Shown one piece after another: positions 1-8,114 of a stretch of 64,000 nucleotides of DNA. Source of the stretch: Exiguobacterium aurantiacum (lineage in GTDB: Bacteria; Bacillota; Bacilli; Exiguobacteriales; Exiguobacteriaceae); assembly GCF_001766415.1 (NCBI RefSeq), contig NZ_MKXO01000006.1, positions 1-64,000 of the forward strand. The letters run 5' to 3'. Position numbers and translations under genes: made by a program. Each line of letters opens with the position of its first letter. Position 1 is the first letter of the stretch. The notes below the pieces were generated by a model, which saw only the letters and a list, made by a program, of their open reading frames with translations, was not told the DNA's origin and made no database searches.

Positions 1-66
1 TAGGTCATGGGTGGAAGCACGGCGACGTGTGGAGCTGAATGATACTAATCGGTCGAGGCTTTGATC
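1..66 (+). rRNA. 23S ribosomal RNA, 3' end (partial)
   Basis: The first bases are the conserved 3' end of bacterial 23S rRNA, including the segment reading GATACTAATCGGTCGAGG that closes the molecule in Bacillales. The gene starts before the window. The exact 3' end, near 66, is estimated by analogy with the B. subtilis 23S end and was not mapped. It is followed by about 50 bases of spacer and the first 5S gene, which is the usual 23S-5S order. Confidence 0.9.
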
Positions 67-116
67 TAGAAACGGTTTGAACTTGATGAGTCTTCAGTTT
101 TCAGGGAACAATTCCC

Positions 117-234
<118 letters not shown>

Positions 235-241
235 CCATATG

Positions 242-279
242 AAGGACGATCAAGCACACGCTTGGTCGTCCTTTTGTTT
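242..279 (+). terminator. Terminator of the rRNA operon
   Basis: A 13-14 bp stem (AAGGACGATCAAGC pairing with GCTTGGTCGTCCTT) with a 4-base loop is followed by a T-rich run. It ends the rRNA operon after the first 5S. An almost identical hairpin follows the second 5S at 475-510, so gene and terminator were duplicated together. Confidence 0.9.
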
Positions 280-315
280 CATGTATAATAAAACAAACTA
301 TTTTTAGAAAAAGCG

Positions 316-344
316 TTGACTTTTTAATTAAACAGCGGTATTAT
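316..344 (+). promoter_or_regulatory. Promoter of the second 5S gene
   Basis: The -35 box TTGACT (316-321) and -10 box TATTAT (339-344) are separated by exactly 17 bases, which is near consensus for the housekeeping sigma factor. The expected start, about 7 bases after the -10 box, is base 350-351, the first base of the second 5S rRNA. This promoter can therefore make 5S with little or no leader. Confidence 0.85.
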
Positions 345-349
345 AGTAC

Positions 350-467
<118 letters not shown>

Positions 468-474
468 CAATATG

Positions 475-510
475 AAGGACGATCAAGCACATGCTTGGTC
501 GTCCTTTTTT
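475..510 (+). terminator. Terminator of the second 5S gene
   Basis: This is a copy of the hairpin at 242-279 (AAGGACGATCAAGC ... GCTTGGTCGTCC), here followed by six Ts. One loop-side base differs (ACAC to ACAT). It isolates the solo 5S unit from the coding gene that starts at 587. Confidence 0.9.
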
Positions 511-586
511 GTCGTTTATTTGAAACTTTATGGTGGATTTTATCGTACAACTAGACAAGGGTTACAGAAGAAAGGGAGTTACCACT

Positions 587-1525
587 ATGAATGAATTATA
601 TGAACGCCAGTTGATACTTCAACAAAGCCTTGCTAAACGAGACCGATTAGCTCGTAAACTGAAAACTCTCGACAAACAAATTGTCGAACATGAGACCGTT
701 CGAAAACAGTTGCTCAATACATTCACGAAAGAACAGCGTGATGTCTATGACTTAGAGACATTCTCACTCGTCAATGCGTGGCGTAAGTTGCGTGGAACGT
801 TTAGCGAGCAACGTACGATTGAACTAGAAGAAGCGGCCCGGGCAGAATTCAAGCTACGAGAACACGAGGCGATGATTGATGAGTTAGTGCTTGAGCGTCG
901 TGATTTGTATGAAACCTTTAAGGCATATAACGGAATCGATGCAAAATGGGAAGCGTTTATAAAAGAAAAAGAAGGTCACCTGAAGCAGGATCGTGACGTA
1001 AGAGAAGCGTTATACCGTCTCACGAATCAACAGGTAGAGACGACCGAAGCGATCATTGAATATAAAGAAGCCATTGCAGCTGGTAAGGATGCGCGAGCTG
1101 CCATCTCAAAGACGCTCAAACATCTCGATAGTGCGAAGAGTTGGTCGACATATGACACGTTCTTCGGGGGTGGCTTGATTGCGACAGCGATGAAACATGA
1201 CGCGATCGATGCTTCTGAACGGAAGATGCATGAACTCCAATCCGCACTTGAGCGTTTCGCGCGTGAATTGACTGATGTGAAAGGAGTCGTCAGCGGCTTA
1301 CACATCGAACGCGGATCACTCATTCAGTTCGCCGATTACTTCCTCGATGATATCTTTTCTGAATGGACGATGCACGGACGAATCAATGATTCACTCGACA
1401 AGGTGAACGGACTCGATCGCGAGATCGCCAAACTGATTGAGAAAATGACGAGAGATGTCGAGCGCATGGAACGACAACTCGAAGACATGGAAGAGAAACG
1501 GAAACAGCTCATCGTCACACGATGA
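587..1525 (+). CDS. Predicted coiled-coil protein of unknown function
   Basis: The product is a 312-residue, highly charged protein rich in Glu, Lys and Arg, with long heptad-like stretches at both ends (about residues 5-130 and 215-312). A short Gly-rich central motif, FFGGGLIATAMKH, resembles one I recall in bacterial coiled-coil proteins of unknown role. There is no signal peptide or membrane segment, so it is probably cytoplasmic. I chose the ATG at 587 because AAAGGGAG sits 8 bases upstream; an ATG at 530 in the same frame has no ribosome binding site. The stop codon lies inside a hairpin (1502-1532) shared with the convergent HIT gene. Function is not recognised. Confidence 0.75.
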   Translation: MNELYERQLILQQSLAKRDRLARKLKTLDKQIVEHETVRKQLLNTFTKEQRDVYDLETFSLVNAWRKLRGTFSEQRTIELEEAARAEFKLREHEAMIDELVLERRDLYETFKAYNGIDAKWEAFIKEKEGHLKQDRDVREALYRLTNQQVETTEAIIEYKEAIAAGKDARAAISKTLKHLDSAKSWSTYDTFFGGGLIATAMKHDAIDASERKMHELQSALERFARELTDVKGVVSGLHIERGSLIQFADYFLDDIFSEWTMHGRINDSLDKVNGLDREIAKLIEKMTRDVERMERQLEDMEEKRKQLIVTR

Positions 1526-1532
1526 GCTGTTT
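1502..1532. terminator. Bidirectional hairpin between convergent genes
   Basis: AAACAGCTCATCG and CGATGAGCTGTTT form a perfect 13-bp stem with a 5-base loop. The arms end in A and T runs, so the hairpin can act in both directions. It covers the stop codon of the coiled-coil gene and lies just past the stop of the HIT gene. Confidence 0.7.
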
Positions 1533-1534
1533 GA

Positions 1535-1912
1535 TCATTCCGGCCGCTTCAGCCAGTGACGTAACCCTTTGCCGGCATGTGGTCCGTCTGCGTAGCGCGG
1601 GATGATGTGCAAGTGAGCATGGGGAACTGTCTGATTGGACGCTGTACCGACGTTCCAGCCGAGCGTATAGCCGTCAGGACCGTACGTCTCCTCTAGGAAA
1701 GACTTGGCGTCATGAAGCAAGGTGTATGTATCGCTCCATTCCGTCGGTGTTAACTCAAACGTTGTCGCCCGGTGCTGTTTCGGGACGATGACACCGGAAC
1801 CGACGAGGACGTCTTGTTCGCGGTCATGCATCAGAAAGTAGCACGTGTCGTTCTCAGCGATGATGCGTTGGGACGGATCGAGATGTGGATGACAAAATGG
1901 ACAGTTCGACAT
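1535..1912 (-). CDS. HIT family hydrolase
   Basis: The product is a 125-residue histidine-triad protein. The HIT motif HAHLHIIPRY near the C terminus holds the catalytic histidine triad, and the N terminus starts with SNCPFC, a CxxC pair common in this family. HIT proteins hydrolyse nucleotide-phosphoramidate or dinucleotide substrates; the actual substrate cannot be read here. The ATG at 1912 is preceded by AGGAAGTG. A longer frame back to 2038 would overlap the divergent kinase gene and is unlikely. The two genes share a 51-bp divergent promoter region. Confidence 0.9.
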   Translation of the reverse strand: MSNCPFCHPHLDPSQRIIAENDTCYFLMHDREQDVLVGSGVIVPKQHRATTFELTPTEWSDTYTLLHDAKSFLEETYGPDGYTLGWNVGTASNQTVPHAHLHIIPRYADGPHAGKGLRHWLKRPE

Positions 1913-1963
1913 TGTATTGGTACACTTCCTTTCTGTGTATAGTGTATCAAAGGGGGATTTACT

Positions 1964-2608
1964 ATGGAGCGATTCATTAATCAAATCATCGATCAAATTG
2001 ATCTGAACGAACGGACGCTCATCGGGATTTCGGGTCACGGGGGTGCCGGGAAGACGACGTTCGCCAAACAGTTACAAACACGTCTCGGGGAGGTCAACTA
2101 CATTAACACCGACCCGTATATCACGGACTCGACGCTTCGGAAGAGTGCGATAATCGACTATACGGTCGATGGGAAGGTGCATCACTATAAGATGACGGCT
2201 TGTCATCCGGCGGCGCATCACTTGTTGTCGCTCGAGCGGGACGTCCGGATGGTACGGGAAGGGGTCGGGTTTTATACGATGGATGTCCCGTATCTCGAAC
2301 GGACGTGGATCGATCCCGAGAAGCAGGTCACCATCGTCGAGGGGATGAGCGTCGCCTTTCTCGATCCAAGGTATATGGATTTATCGGTCTATCTATATAC
2401 AGATGGGGATACGGAGTTCGCCCGACGCGCTGCTCGTGACATAACGGAGCGAGGGATGGAGATGGAATACTTGAAAGCATCGCATGAAGAACGGCGTCTG
2501 CAATACGAGTTGTTCATGCATCCGTATCGCGACAACTTTCAAACGATCGTCTCGATCAGTGGTGACAGGTGGACGATTGAGAAAAGTCCATACAAAAACC
2601 GCTCATGA
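1964..2608 (+). CDS. Uridine kinase-like P-loop kinase
   Basis: The 214-residue protein has a Walker A motif GHGGAGKTT at about residues 24-32 and the overall pattern of the uridine kinase/phosphoribulokinase family, including a NTDPY acidic segment and a V-EGMSVAFLD strand resembling the Walker B region. Uridine kinases make UMP or CMP in pyrimidine salvage, but members of this branch are often uncharacterised, so the substrate is left open. The start ATG at 1964 lies 51 bp from the divergent HIT gene. Its last 6 bases overlap the convergent spo0M gene. Confidence 0.8.
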   Translation: MERFINQIIDQIDLNERTLIGISGHGGAGKTTFAKQLQTRLGEVNYINTDPYITDSTLRKSAIIDYTVDGKVHHYKMTACHPAAHHLLSLERDVRMVREGVGFYTMDVPYLERTWIDPEKQVTIVEGMSVAFLDPRYMDLSVYLYTDGDTEFARRAARDITERGMEMEYLKASHEERRLQYELFMHPYRDNFQTIVSISGDRWTIEKSPYKNRS

Positions 2609-3385
2609 AGAGCGGTGGCTGCGTAGCGTATCTTGGATCCCGAGTCCGAGTCGGTCTTGTTCGTGCTCGAGTTGTTCCCAGGTGAGGGATCGGTGCCGGA
2701 GTTCGACGTCGGTCGCCATCGAGTCGAGCGTGCGCTGTCGTTCGATATTGTCGAGCCAGTAATAGACGTCGACCCCATTTTCATCCATGCGCCAGAATGA
2801 TTTCACGACCTCGAACTCATCGGCCCAGTCGCCGACGGGCTTGAACCCATACTTCTCGACGAACGGATAAGGTCGTTCTTCACCGAGCGGGTCGATGACG
2901 TTACGGACGAACATGAGCTCGAGTCCGGCATGCTCGGTCGCCTCGAGCAATCGTTTCAACTCAGGGAGTGGTTCGATCTCGATGTTTTCGACGACGTCGA
3001 ACCATACGCGTTTACCATCGGTGTCCCAAACAGTCGCTTCGACACTATAAGGGGCGCCCGATGTCGATGGGGCATACATCGTCAAGTCGAACGTGAACGG
3101 GATGTGTTCTTCTGCCCCGGGCTCAAGCACGGCCGTGAGGCGAATCGGGACTTCCTGAATGTCGGCCTCGCGGTTGAATTCGTTACCTTCAAGCGTGATG
3201 TCTTTGAACGTCGTCAGGAAGTTGAGCGTCAGTTCATGCAGACGGATCACTTTTGACGTCGGGTTCAAGACGCGAAGCGTCCCGTGAACGGTTTGCTTCG
3301 GCACGAACGGGATCGTATGGAAATAAACGGACGCATCTAACTCGGAAAAGAACCATTTTTTAAAGCGGTTGCCCCATTTCGACAT
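2603..3385 (-). CDS. spo0M: Spo0M-like sporulation-control protein
   Basis: The 260-residue protein matches the SpoOM family, which has an arrestin-like beta-sandwich fold. The start SKWGNRFKKWFFSELDASV and the following long beta-strand region with HGTLRVLNP are characteristic of the family. In B. subtilis Spo0M affects sporulation and cell division; related proteins also occur in bacteria that do not form spores, so its presence does not prove sporulation. The gene overlaps the convergent kinase gene by 6 bp with no obvious terminator between them. Confidence 0.85.
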   Translation of the reverse strand: MSKWGNRFKKWFFSELDASVYFHTIPFVPKQTVHGTLRVLNPTSKVIRLHELTLNFLTTFKDITLEGNEFNREADIQEVPIRLTAVLEPGAEEHIPFTFDLTMYAPSTSGAPYSVEATVWDTDGKRVWFDVVENIEIEPLPELKRLLEATEHAGLELMFVRNVIDPLGEERPYPFVEKYGFKPVGDWADEFEVVKSFWRMDENGVDVYYWLDNIERQRTLDSMATDVELRHRSLTWEQLEHEQDRLGLGIQDTLRSHRSS

Positions 3386-3470
3386 GTCGGTCGCGCTCCT
3401 TTTCTGTTAATAAAGTTACACTCCTTTAAGTGTTCCCGATTCTAATTTCCAAAAAACATTAAGAAAAAGG

Positions 3471-3499
3471 TTGCATTTTATAACCGTCTCGCTTATTAT
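3471..3499 (+). promoter_or_regulatory. Promoter of the tRNA-fMet pair
   Basis: TTGCAT (3471-3476) and TATTAT (3494-3499) are spaced by 17 bases, a strong housekeeping promoter. The first tRNA starts 27 bases after the -10 box. There is no terminator between the two tRNAs, so both are probably cotranscribed. Confidence 0.8.
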
Positions 3500-3526
3500 A
3501 GAGGATGTCGAAACAATTCAAATCGT

Positions 3527-3603
<77 letters not shown>

Positions 3604-3628
3604 ATTTTTATTTAATTTCATATGTCGT

Positions 3629-3705
<77 letters not shown>

Positions 3706-3721
3706 ATTTTTAAATGAGATA

Positions 3722-3751
3722 GCGAAACGATGACGTTTCGTGTTTTTTTTT
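3722..3751 (+). terminator. Terminator of the tRNA-fMet unit
   Basis: The stem CGAAACG / CGTTTCG with loop ATGA is followed by nine Ts, 17 bases after the second tRNA. It separates the tRNA unit from the tsaE operon. Confidence 0.85.
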
Positions 3752-3810
3752 GCCTAAAATTGAGTGTACAATGAGTACGTATCGCTAGAATCGACTAAAG
3801 GAGAAACATC

Positions 3811-4260
3811 ATGTATACATTGATTACCCATTCCGCGCCAGAGACGCAGGCCGTAGCGGAAAAGCTCGCCGCGCTCGTCAAAGCGGGAACGGTCATAACG
3901 CTTAACGGGGACCTCGGTGCCGGCAAGACGACGTTCACCCAAGGGTTCGCCAAAGGACTCGGCGTGACGCGTAACGTCAACAGCCCGACGTTCACCATCA
4001 TGAAACAATACCAAGGGCGCTTGCCGCTCTACCATATGGACGTCTATCGTCTCGAGGACACCGGGGACGATATCGGTCTCGAAGAATACATTAATGGTGA
4101 CGGCGTCGCCATCGTCGAATGGTCGAACTTGATAGAGTCGTCGCTACCGACCGAGCGGCTCGCGATCACGATCGAACGGACAGGCGACGAGGAACGTTCA
4201 ATCACGTTCATACCGACTGGTGAAGCGTATGACACGCTCGTCAAGGAGGTGCTCGCATGA
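3811..4260 (+). CDS. tsaE: tRNA t6A37 biosynthesis ATPase TsaE
   Basis: The 149-residue protein has the Walker A motif GDLGAGKTT at about residues 33-41 and the family segment NSPTFTI. TsaE is the ATPase that drives the TsaB-TsaD complex during formation of threonylcarbamoyladenosine at position 37 of ANN-decoding tRNAs. It starts a four-gene operon tsaE-tsaB-rimI-tsaD, the same order as ydiB-ydiC-ydiD-gcp in B. subtilis. It overlaps tsaB by 4 bp (ATGA). Confidence 0.95.
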   Translation: MYTLITHSAPETQAVAEKLAALVKAGTVITLNGDLGAGKTTFTQGFAKGLGVTRNVNSPTFTIMKQYQGRLPLYHMDVYRLEDTGDDIGLEEYINGDGVAIVEWSNLIESSLPTERLAITIERTGDEERSITFIPTGEAYDTLVKEVLA

Positions 4261-4913
4261 AGCAACTGATGATCGACACGGCGACGACACGTCTGTCCGT
4301 CGCCCTCAGTGAGAACGGAAGCATCCAGGCAGAAGCGACGGTCATGGTCTCGAAAAACCACGCCGTCACGCTCATGCCGATGATCGAACAGCTCATGGCG
4401 GCCGTCAAATGGACACCGACCGAGCTCGAACGCATCATCGTCACGACGGGACCTGGGTCTTACACCGGCATCCGCATCGGCGTGACGACGGCAAAGACAA
4501 TCGCTTATACATTGAAACTCCCGCTCGTCGGCGTATCGGCGCTCCGCCTCATGGCGGCGGCCCCGAACACCGAACTTCCGGTCGTGTCACTCATTGACGC
4601 ACGGCGCGGCAACGCCTATATCGGGCACTATCAACAAAACGCACAAGTCACGCCGGACAGTCACGCCTCGGTCGCCGATTGGCTACAAGCGAACATGACG
4701 GGACCGTTCGTCGTCGTCGGTGACGTCGAGCCGTTCCGTGACGTGCTTGCAGCATATGACTATACAGAAGCGCCGGCCGCCCACAGTTATGGTCGGGCCG
4801 GTGATCTCGTCGCTTTAGGTGAAGCGACGGCGGACGTGCACGCGTTCGAACCGGAATACCTTCGTCTCGCTGAGGCCGAGGCAAAATGGCTCGAGGGACA
4901 AAATAATGGCTGA
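4257..4913 (+). CDS. tsaB: tRNA t6A37 biosynthesis protein TsaB
   Basis: The 218-residue protein starts MKQLMIDTATTRLSVAL, the ASKHA-fold start of TsaB, and has the GPGSYTGIRIG motif near residue 63. TsaB is the non-catalytic partner that forms a heterodimer with TsaD. It overlaps tsaE by 4 bp and rimI by 8 bp, consistent with translational coupling. Confidence 0.95.
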   Translation: MKQLMIDTATTRLSVALSENGSIQAEATVMVSKNHAVTLMPMIEQLMAAVKWTPTELERIIVTTGPGSYTGIRIGVTTAKTIAYTLKLPLVGVSALRLMAAAPNTELPVVSLIDARRGNAYIGHYQQNAQVTPDSHASVADWLQANMTGPFVVVGDVEPFRDVLAAYDYTEAPAAHSYGRAGDLVALGEATADVHAFEPEYLRLAEAEAKWLEGQNNG

Positions 4914-5367
4914 CATCAAAATCCGTCGGATGAACTGGCTCGATGTCGAAGAAGTCACGAAAGTTGAAGAGGCATCATTCGCCACCCCGTGGACGAAAGA
5001 AGCGTTCATGAACGAGATGCTCAAGAACGAGCAGGCGATTTATTTCGTCGCCGTCCATGAGCGCCGCATCATCGGGTTCATCGGCGTCTGGCAAATCGTC
5101 GACGAAGGGCATATCACGAACATCGCCGTCTTACCGGAATACCGGGGCCAAGGCGTCGGCAATATGCTCCTCACGCAGCTCGTCGAGTTCGCTCGTTCGA
5201 AGTCACTCGCCGCGCTCACGCTCGAGGTGCGCGTCTCAAACATCGGCGCCCAAAAATTATATGAACAGTTCGGCTTCGAGAACGCAGGTCGCCGGAAACG
5301 ATACTATCAAGACAATAATGAAGACGCCTATATTTACTGGGCGAAGTTAGGAAGTGAATCACTATGA
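4906..5367 (+). CDS. rimI: Ribosomal protein N-acetyltransferase RimI
   Basis: The 153-residue GNAT acetyltransferase has the acetyl-CoA loop [10 protein letters not shown] at about residues 80-89 and the late [13 protein letters not shown] motif. RimI acetylates the N terminus of ribosomal protein S18. I chose the ATG at 4906, which overlaps the tsaB end by 8 bp and has GAGGG upstream; a longer frame from 4819 would run far into tsaB. It overlaps tsaD by 4 bp. Confidence 0.92.
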   Translation: MADIKIRRMNWLDVEEVTKVEEASFATPWTKEAFMNEMLKNEQAIYFVAVHERRIIGFIGVWQIVDEGHITNIAVLPEYRGQGVGNMLLTQLVEFARSKSLAALTLEVRVSNIGAQKLYEQFGFENAGRRKRYYQDNNEDAYIYWAKLGSESL

Positions 5368-6386
5368 ACACATCGCTCATTCTCGCGATCGAGTCGAGCT
5401 GTGATGAGACGTCGGTCGCCCTCATTCGTGACGGCAAGACGCTCTTATCGAACGTCGTCTCGTCGCAGATTGAAAGTCATAAACGGTTCGGCGGTGTCGT
5501 ACCCGAGGTCGCCTCGCGTCACCACGTCGAGCGGATCACGTACGTCATCGATGACGCGCTTAGCGAAGCCGGTGTGACGATGGATGACGTCGACGCGGTC
5601 GCAGTCACGCAAGGACCAGGACTCGTCGGTGCCCTTCTCGTCGGGATCAGCGCGGCCAAAGCGCTCGCGTTCGCCCACAGTAAACCGCTCATCGGTGTCC
5701 ATCACATCGCCGGACACATCTATGCGAATGAACTCGTCGAAGAGATGCAGTTCCCGCTCGTCTGTCTCGTCGTCTCAGGTGGCCACACCGAGCTTGTCTA
5801 CATGCCGGAGCACGGTGTGTTCGAAGTCATCGGTGAGACACGTGACGATGCGGCTGGTGAGGCGTACGACAAAGTCGCCCGCACGCTCAGTCTCCCATAT
5901 CCAGGTGGCCCGGCCATCGACCAGTTGGCAGCTAGCGGGGAAGACACGTATAAGTTCCCACGCGTCCGGCTCGAGGCCGGCAGTTTTGACTTCAGCTTCA
6001 GCGGACTCAAGTCGTCCGTCATCAACGCCGTCCATAACGCCGAACAACGCGGTGAGACGGTCGTACCAGAAAACTTGGCGGCGAGCTTCCAAGCGAGCGT
6101 CGTCGAGGTGCTAGTGGAGAAAGCGATCCGGGCCGTGAAAGAAAAAGGCGCGAAGCAGCTGCTCGTTGCCGGTGGGGTCGCGGCGAACCGTGGGCTCCGG
6201 GCCGCCCTCAAGGAAGCGACGGAACGGGAAGGCATCCGTCTCGTCATCCCGCCGCTCAATCTGTGCGGGGACAACGCCGGCATGATCGGTGTGGCGGCGC
6301 ATCACGCGTATGTGCGCGGCAAGCGCGATACACTGGCGATGAATGCGGTTCCTGGGTTATCCTTAGAAGAGAGCATGACAGTCTAG
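5364..6386 (+). CDS. tsaD: tRNA N6-adenosine threonylcarbamoyltransferase TsaD
   Basis: The 340-residue protein is the catalytic subunit of t6A synthesis. It starts with the ASKHA pattern [11 protein letters not shown] and carries the metal-binding HHIAGH motif near residue 110 and the VSGGHTEL nucleotide loop. It transfers the threonylcarbamoyl group to A37 of tRNA together with TsaB and TsaE, all encoded in this operon. Length is normal for the family. Confidence 0.96.
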   Translation: MNTSLILAIESSCDETSVALIRDGKTLLSNVVSSQIESHKRFGGVVPEVASRHHVERITYVIDDALSEAGVTMDDVDAVAVTQGPGLVGALLVGISAAKALAFAHSKPLIGVHHIAGHIYANELVEEMQFPLVCLVVSGGHTELVYMPEHGVFEVIGETRDDAAGEAYDKVARTLSLPYPGGPAIDQLAASGEDTYKFPRVRLEAGSFDFSFSGLKSSVINAVHNAEQRGETVVPENLAASFQASVVEVLVEKAIRAVKEKGAKQLLVAGGVAANRGLRAALKEATEREGIRLVIPPLNLCGDNAGMIGVAAHHAYVRGKRDTLAMNAVPGLSLEESMTV

Positions 6387-6399
6387 GGGGAACAGAGAG

Positions 6400-6966
6400 A
6401 TGACGAAACGTATCATCATTGGAGGGCTCATCGTATTGCTCGTCGTTGCGACGTTTTTGCAAGTACGTGAGATCATCCGCGCTTATAATATCGCTTATGT
6501 AGAAGAAATCGTCCCAGAAGAGACGCGGGTCCGTTCGCTGACGGGCGCTGATACGCTCGAAGGCATCACCCGTGTGACCGGTGAGAACACACTCGTCGAC
6601 ACGCTGTACGGTTATAAAAATTTAAATGACCAAGACATCACGAGTGTCATCGTCGTCGATCGTAACCTCGGCGTGCAGCCGAAAGCGAGCGACGCCTATT
6701 ACGAGCTTTTCCCGGGCCGTGAGGCGACCGAGGAAGAGGCGGCCAAGTTTGATGCGCTCGTCAAGGAGTTCGATGAAGAGCAACTGTTCGCGCAAGTCAT
6801 CTCGGCACATGAGGCCCGTTATGTGACGAACCGCGAAGAGACACTGACGTTCTATAAAGTATTCGTCCGTGACGTCGATACGAACGAGTACGTGTTCTTT
6901 ATCACGGAAGACGGCATCAAGCTCGACTTCCACAAGCGCGGTTTCCAACCGTTGCGCTACTTCTAA
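6400..6966 (+). CDS. Membrane-anchored protein of unknown function
   Basis: The 188-residue protein has a single N-terminal hydrophobic segment (about residues 5-22) followed by a soluble, acidic domain, probably outside the cell. I do not recognise a family. It has a good ribosome binding site (GGGGGAAC) and lies 13 bp after tsaD, so it may be the last gene of the tsa operon. A 15-bp hairpin follows. Confidence 0.7.
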   Translation: MTKRIIIGGLIVLLVVATFLQVREIIRAYNIAYVEEIVPEETRVRSLTGADTLEGITRVTGENTLVDTLYGYKNLNDQDITSVIVVDRNLGVQPKASDAYYELFPGREATEEEAAKFDALVKEFDEEQLFAQVISAHEARYVTNREETLTFYKVFVRDVDTNEYVFFITEDGIKLDFHKRGFQPLRYF

Positions 6967-6976
6967 GTTCAGCCAG

Positions 6977-7015
6977 AATAGCCTGTTCACTCGATACCGA
7001 AGTGAACAGGCTATT
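6977..7015 (+). terminator. Hairpin after the tsaD operon
   Basis: AATAGCCTGTTCACT and AGTGAACAGGCTATT form a perfect 15-bp stem with a 9-base loop, 10 bases after the stop codon. The T run is weak, so termination may be partial, or the hairpin may protect the 3' end. Confidence 0.6.
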
Positions 7016-7053
7016 CGTATGTTGATCGTGTGAGAAAAGGGAGAGCGAGAATG

Positions 7054-7107
7054 AATAAACAAGAGGAGCCAAGTCTCGCATATCAGACCTGGCTCCTCTT
7101 GTTTATG
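7054..7107 (-). terminator. Terminator of the flavodoxin gene
   Basis: A roughly 16-bp stem (ATAAACAAGAGGAGCCA with TGGCTCCTCTTGTTTAT) with an 18-base loop starts at the flavodoxin stop codon. Read on the minus strand the second arm ends in CTTGTTTATTC, a T-rich tail, so it suits that gene. Confidence 0.7.
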
Positions 7108-7552
7108 TGAGCAGTAAAGGGGACACAAATGCTTTCGCAAACGCAATGCAAGCTTCTTTTTGCTCGTCTGTGTGGGGATCGAACTCGATTTTTAAACCAG
7201 GCGTGATGATGTTTCCTCCAGAAGCTAGGAGGGCGGCCTCAATCGTGTCGACAGCGGCACAATATTTCGGATAATCGGTGTCTCCCGAACCGAAGGCGGC
7301 GCAGGGAAGGCCGCTAAGTGTCGTCGTTTCCAAATCGTCGACAAAATCCTCTGCTTCATACGGTAAATCACCGTCACCCCACGTGTACGCACCAAGCAGT
7401 ACGCCGTCGTAGTCACGTAATTCAGTGACCGATAATCCATCGAGCTCGGCGATGACGACCTCGTGGCCCATTTGCTCACATGTATCTTTTAACAGTTTGG
7501 CGATGTCTTCTGTATTCCCAGACATACTGACGTAACCGATTAATAGTTTCAT
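7103..7552 (-). CDS. Short-chain flavodoxin
   Basis: The 149-residue protein has the FMN phosphate loop SMSGNTE near residues 9-15 and the flavin-binding segments GAYTWGDGDLP and GSGDTDYP. Flavodoxin carries electrons in place of ferredoxin and is typically made under iron limitation. A Fur box lies inside its promoter (7584-7602), which fits that role. The ribosome binding site is unusual: the unit AGGTG is repeated four times directly before the start codon. Confidence 0.93.
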   Translation of the reverse strand: MKLLIGYVSMSGNTEDIAKLLKDTCEQMGHEVVIAELDGLSVTELRDYDGVLLGAYTWGDGDLPYEAEDFVDDLETTTLSGLPCAAFGSGDTDYPKYCAAVDTIEAALLASGGNIITPGLKIEFDPHTDEQKEACIAFAKAFVSPLLLT

Positions 7553-7553
7553 G

Positions 7554-7572
7554 ACCTCACCTCACCTCACCT
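7554..7572 (-). repeat. Tandem Shine-Dalgarno repeat before flavodoxin
   Basis: On the plus strand ACCTC is repeated three times followed by ACCT. On the coding strand this reads AGGTGAGGTGAGGTGAGGT directly before CATG. Each unit resembles the AGGAGG ribosome binding site, so the gene has several overlapping candidate sites in a slippable 5-bp array. Confidence 0.75.
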
Positions 7573-7574
7573 AT

Positions 7575-7604
7575 AAGATAATTGAAAATGATTCTCATTG
7601 TCAA
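7575..7604 (-). promoter_or_regulatory. Flavodoxin promoter with Fur box
   Basis: On the minus strand TTGACA (7604-7599) and TTATCT or TATCTT (about 7581-7575) are spaced 17-18 bases. Between them lies GAAAATGATTCTCATTGTC (7584-7602), which matches the 19-bp Fur consensus GATAATGATTATCATTATC at 16 of 19 positions. Fur bound here would block the promoter when iron is sufficient. Confidence 0.85.
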
Positions 7605-7674
7605 TCTCTGTTTTAAGAATAAGGAGGAGTGGGCTTTCTCGTTCGCACAGTCGGTAACAACCGACATAATAGAC

Positions 7675-7712
7675 AAAAGCGCATGGTCCTCGATGAGGAA
7701 TCATGCGCTTTT
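7675..7712 (-). terminator. Terminator of the 137-residue membrane protein gene
   Basis: AAAAGCGCATG and CATGCGCTTTT form a strong stem with a further inner stem TCCTC/GAGGA. The stop codon of the gene at 7701 lies inside the hairpin arm. On the minus strand it ends in TTTTGTCTATT. Confidence 0.75.
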
Positions 7713-8114
7713 TTTAGGTTTCCTATAAGTCTCGCGATGCCACGTGTTGATCCGGCTGACCGTATAGACGAGGAGCGCGAGCACCCACATGAACAGTGTC
7801 TCTCGGTAAAAGTGGCCCCAGACCGAGCCGGGCGTATAAAAGCTATGCACCGTGACATCGACCGGCCAAATGACGAGCCGGATGAACAGGGTGCTCATGA
7901 GCAAGCCGCTGAACAGGCTGATGACGATACCGGACCATGTCTGGATGATGAACCCGACGACGATCGGCAGGAAATAAAACAAAATGATCGGGACGTTCGT
8001 CGCCTCGCCGCGGATGAGTTCCGAGATATACTCGGTCCCACTCGGCACGATGTAGACGAACCCGGTCAGGAACGCATGCATCCAATCGATCCGCATGGCA
8101 CGGGAACGCATCAT
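7701..8114 (-). CDS. Small integral membrane protein of unknown function
   Basis: The 137-residue protein has about four hydrophobic segments and a basic C terminus (RETYRKPKKSA). No family is recognised. The start at 8114 (MMRSRAM) is chosen because GGAGG lies just upstream and because it gives an ATGA overlap with the stop of the ABC-F gene, so the two are translationally coupled. A frame extending to 8228 would lie inside the ABC-F gene and is unlikely. Confidence 0.7.
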   Translation of the reverse strand: MMRSRAMRIDWMHAFLTGFVYIVPSGTEYISELIRGEATNVPIILFYFLPIVVGFIIQTWSGIVISLFSGLLMSTLFIRLVIWPVDVTVHSFYTPGSVWGHFYRETLFMWVLALLVYTVSRINTWHRETYRKPKKSA

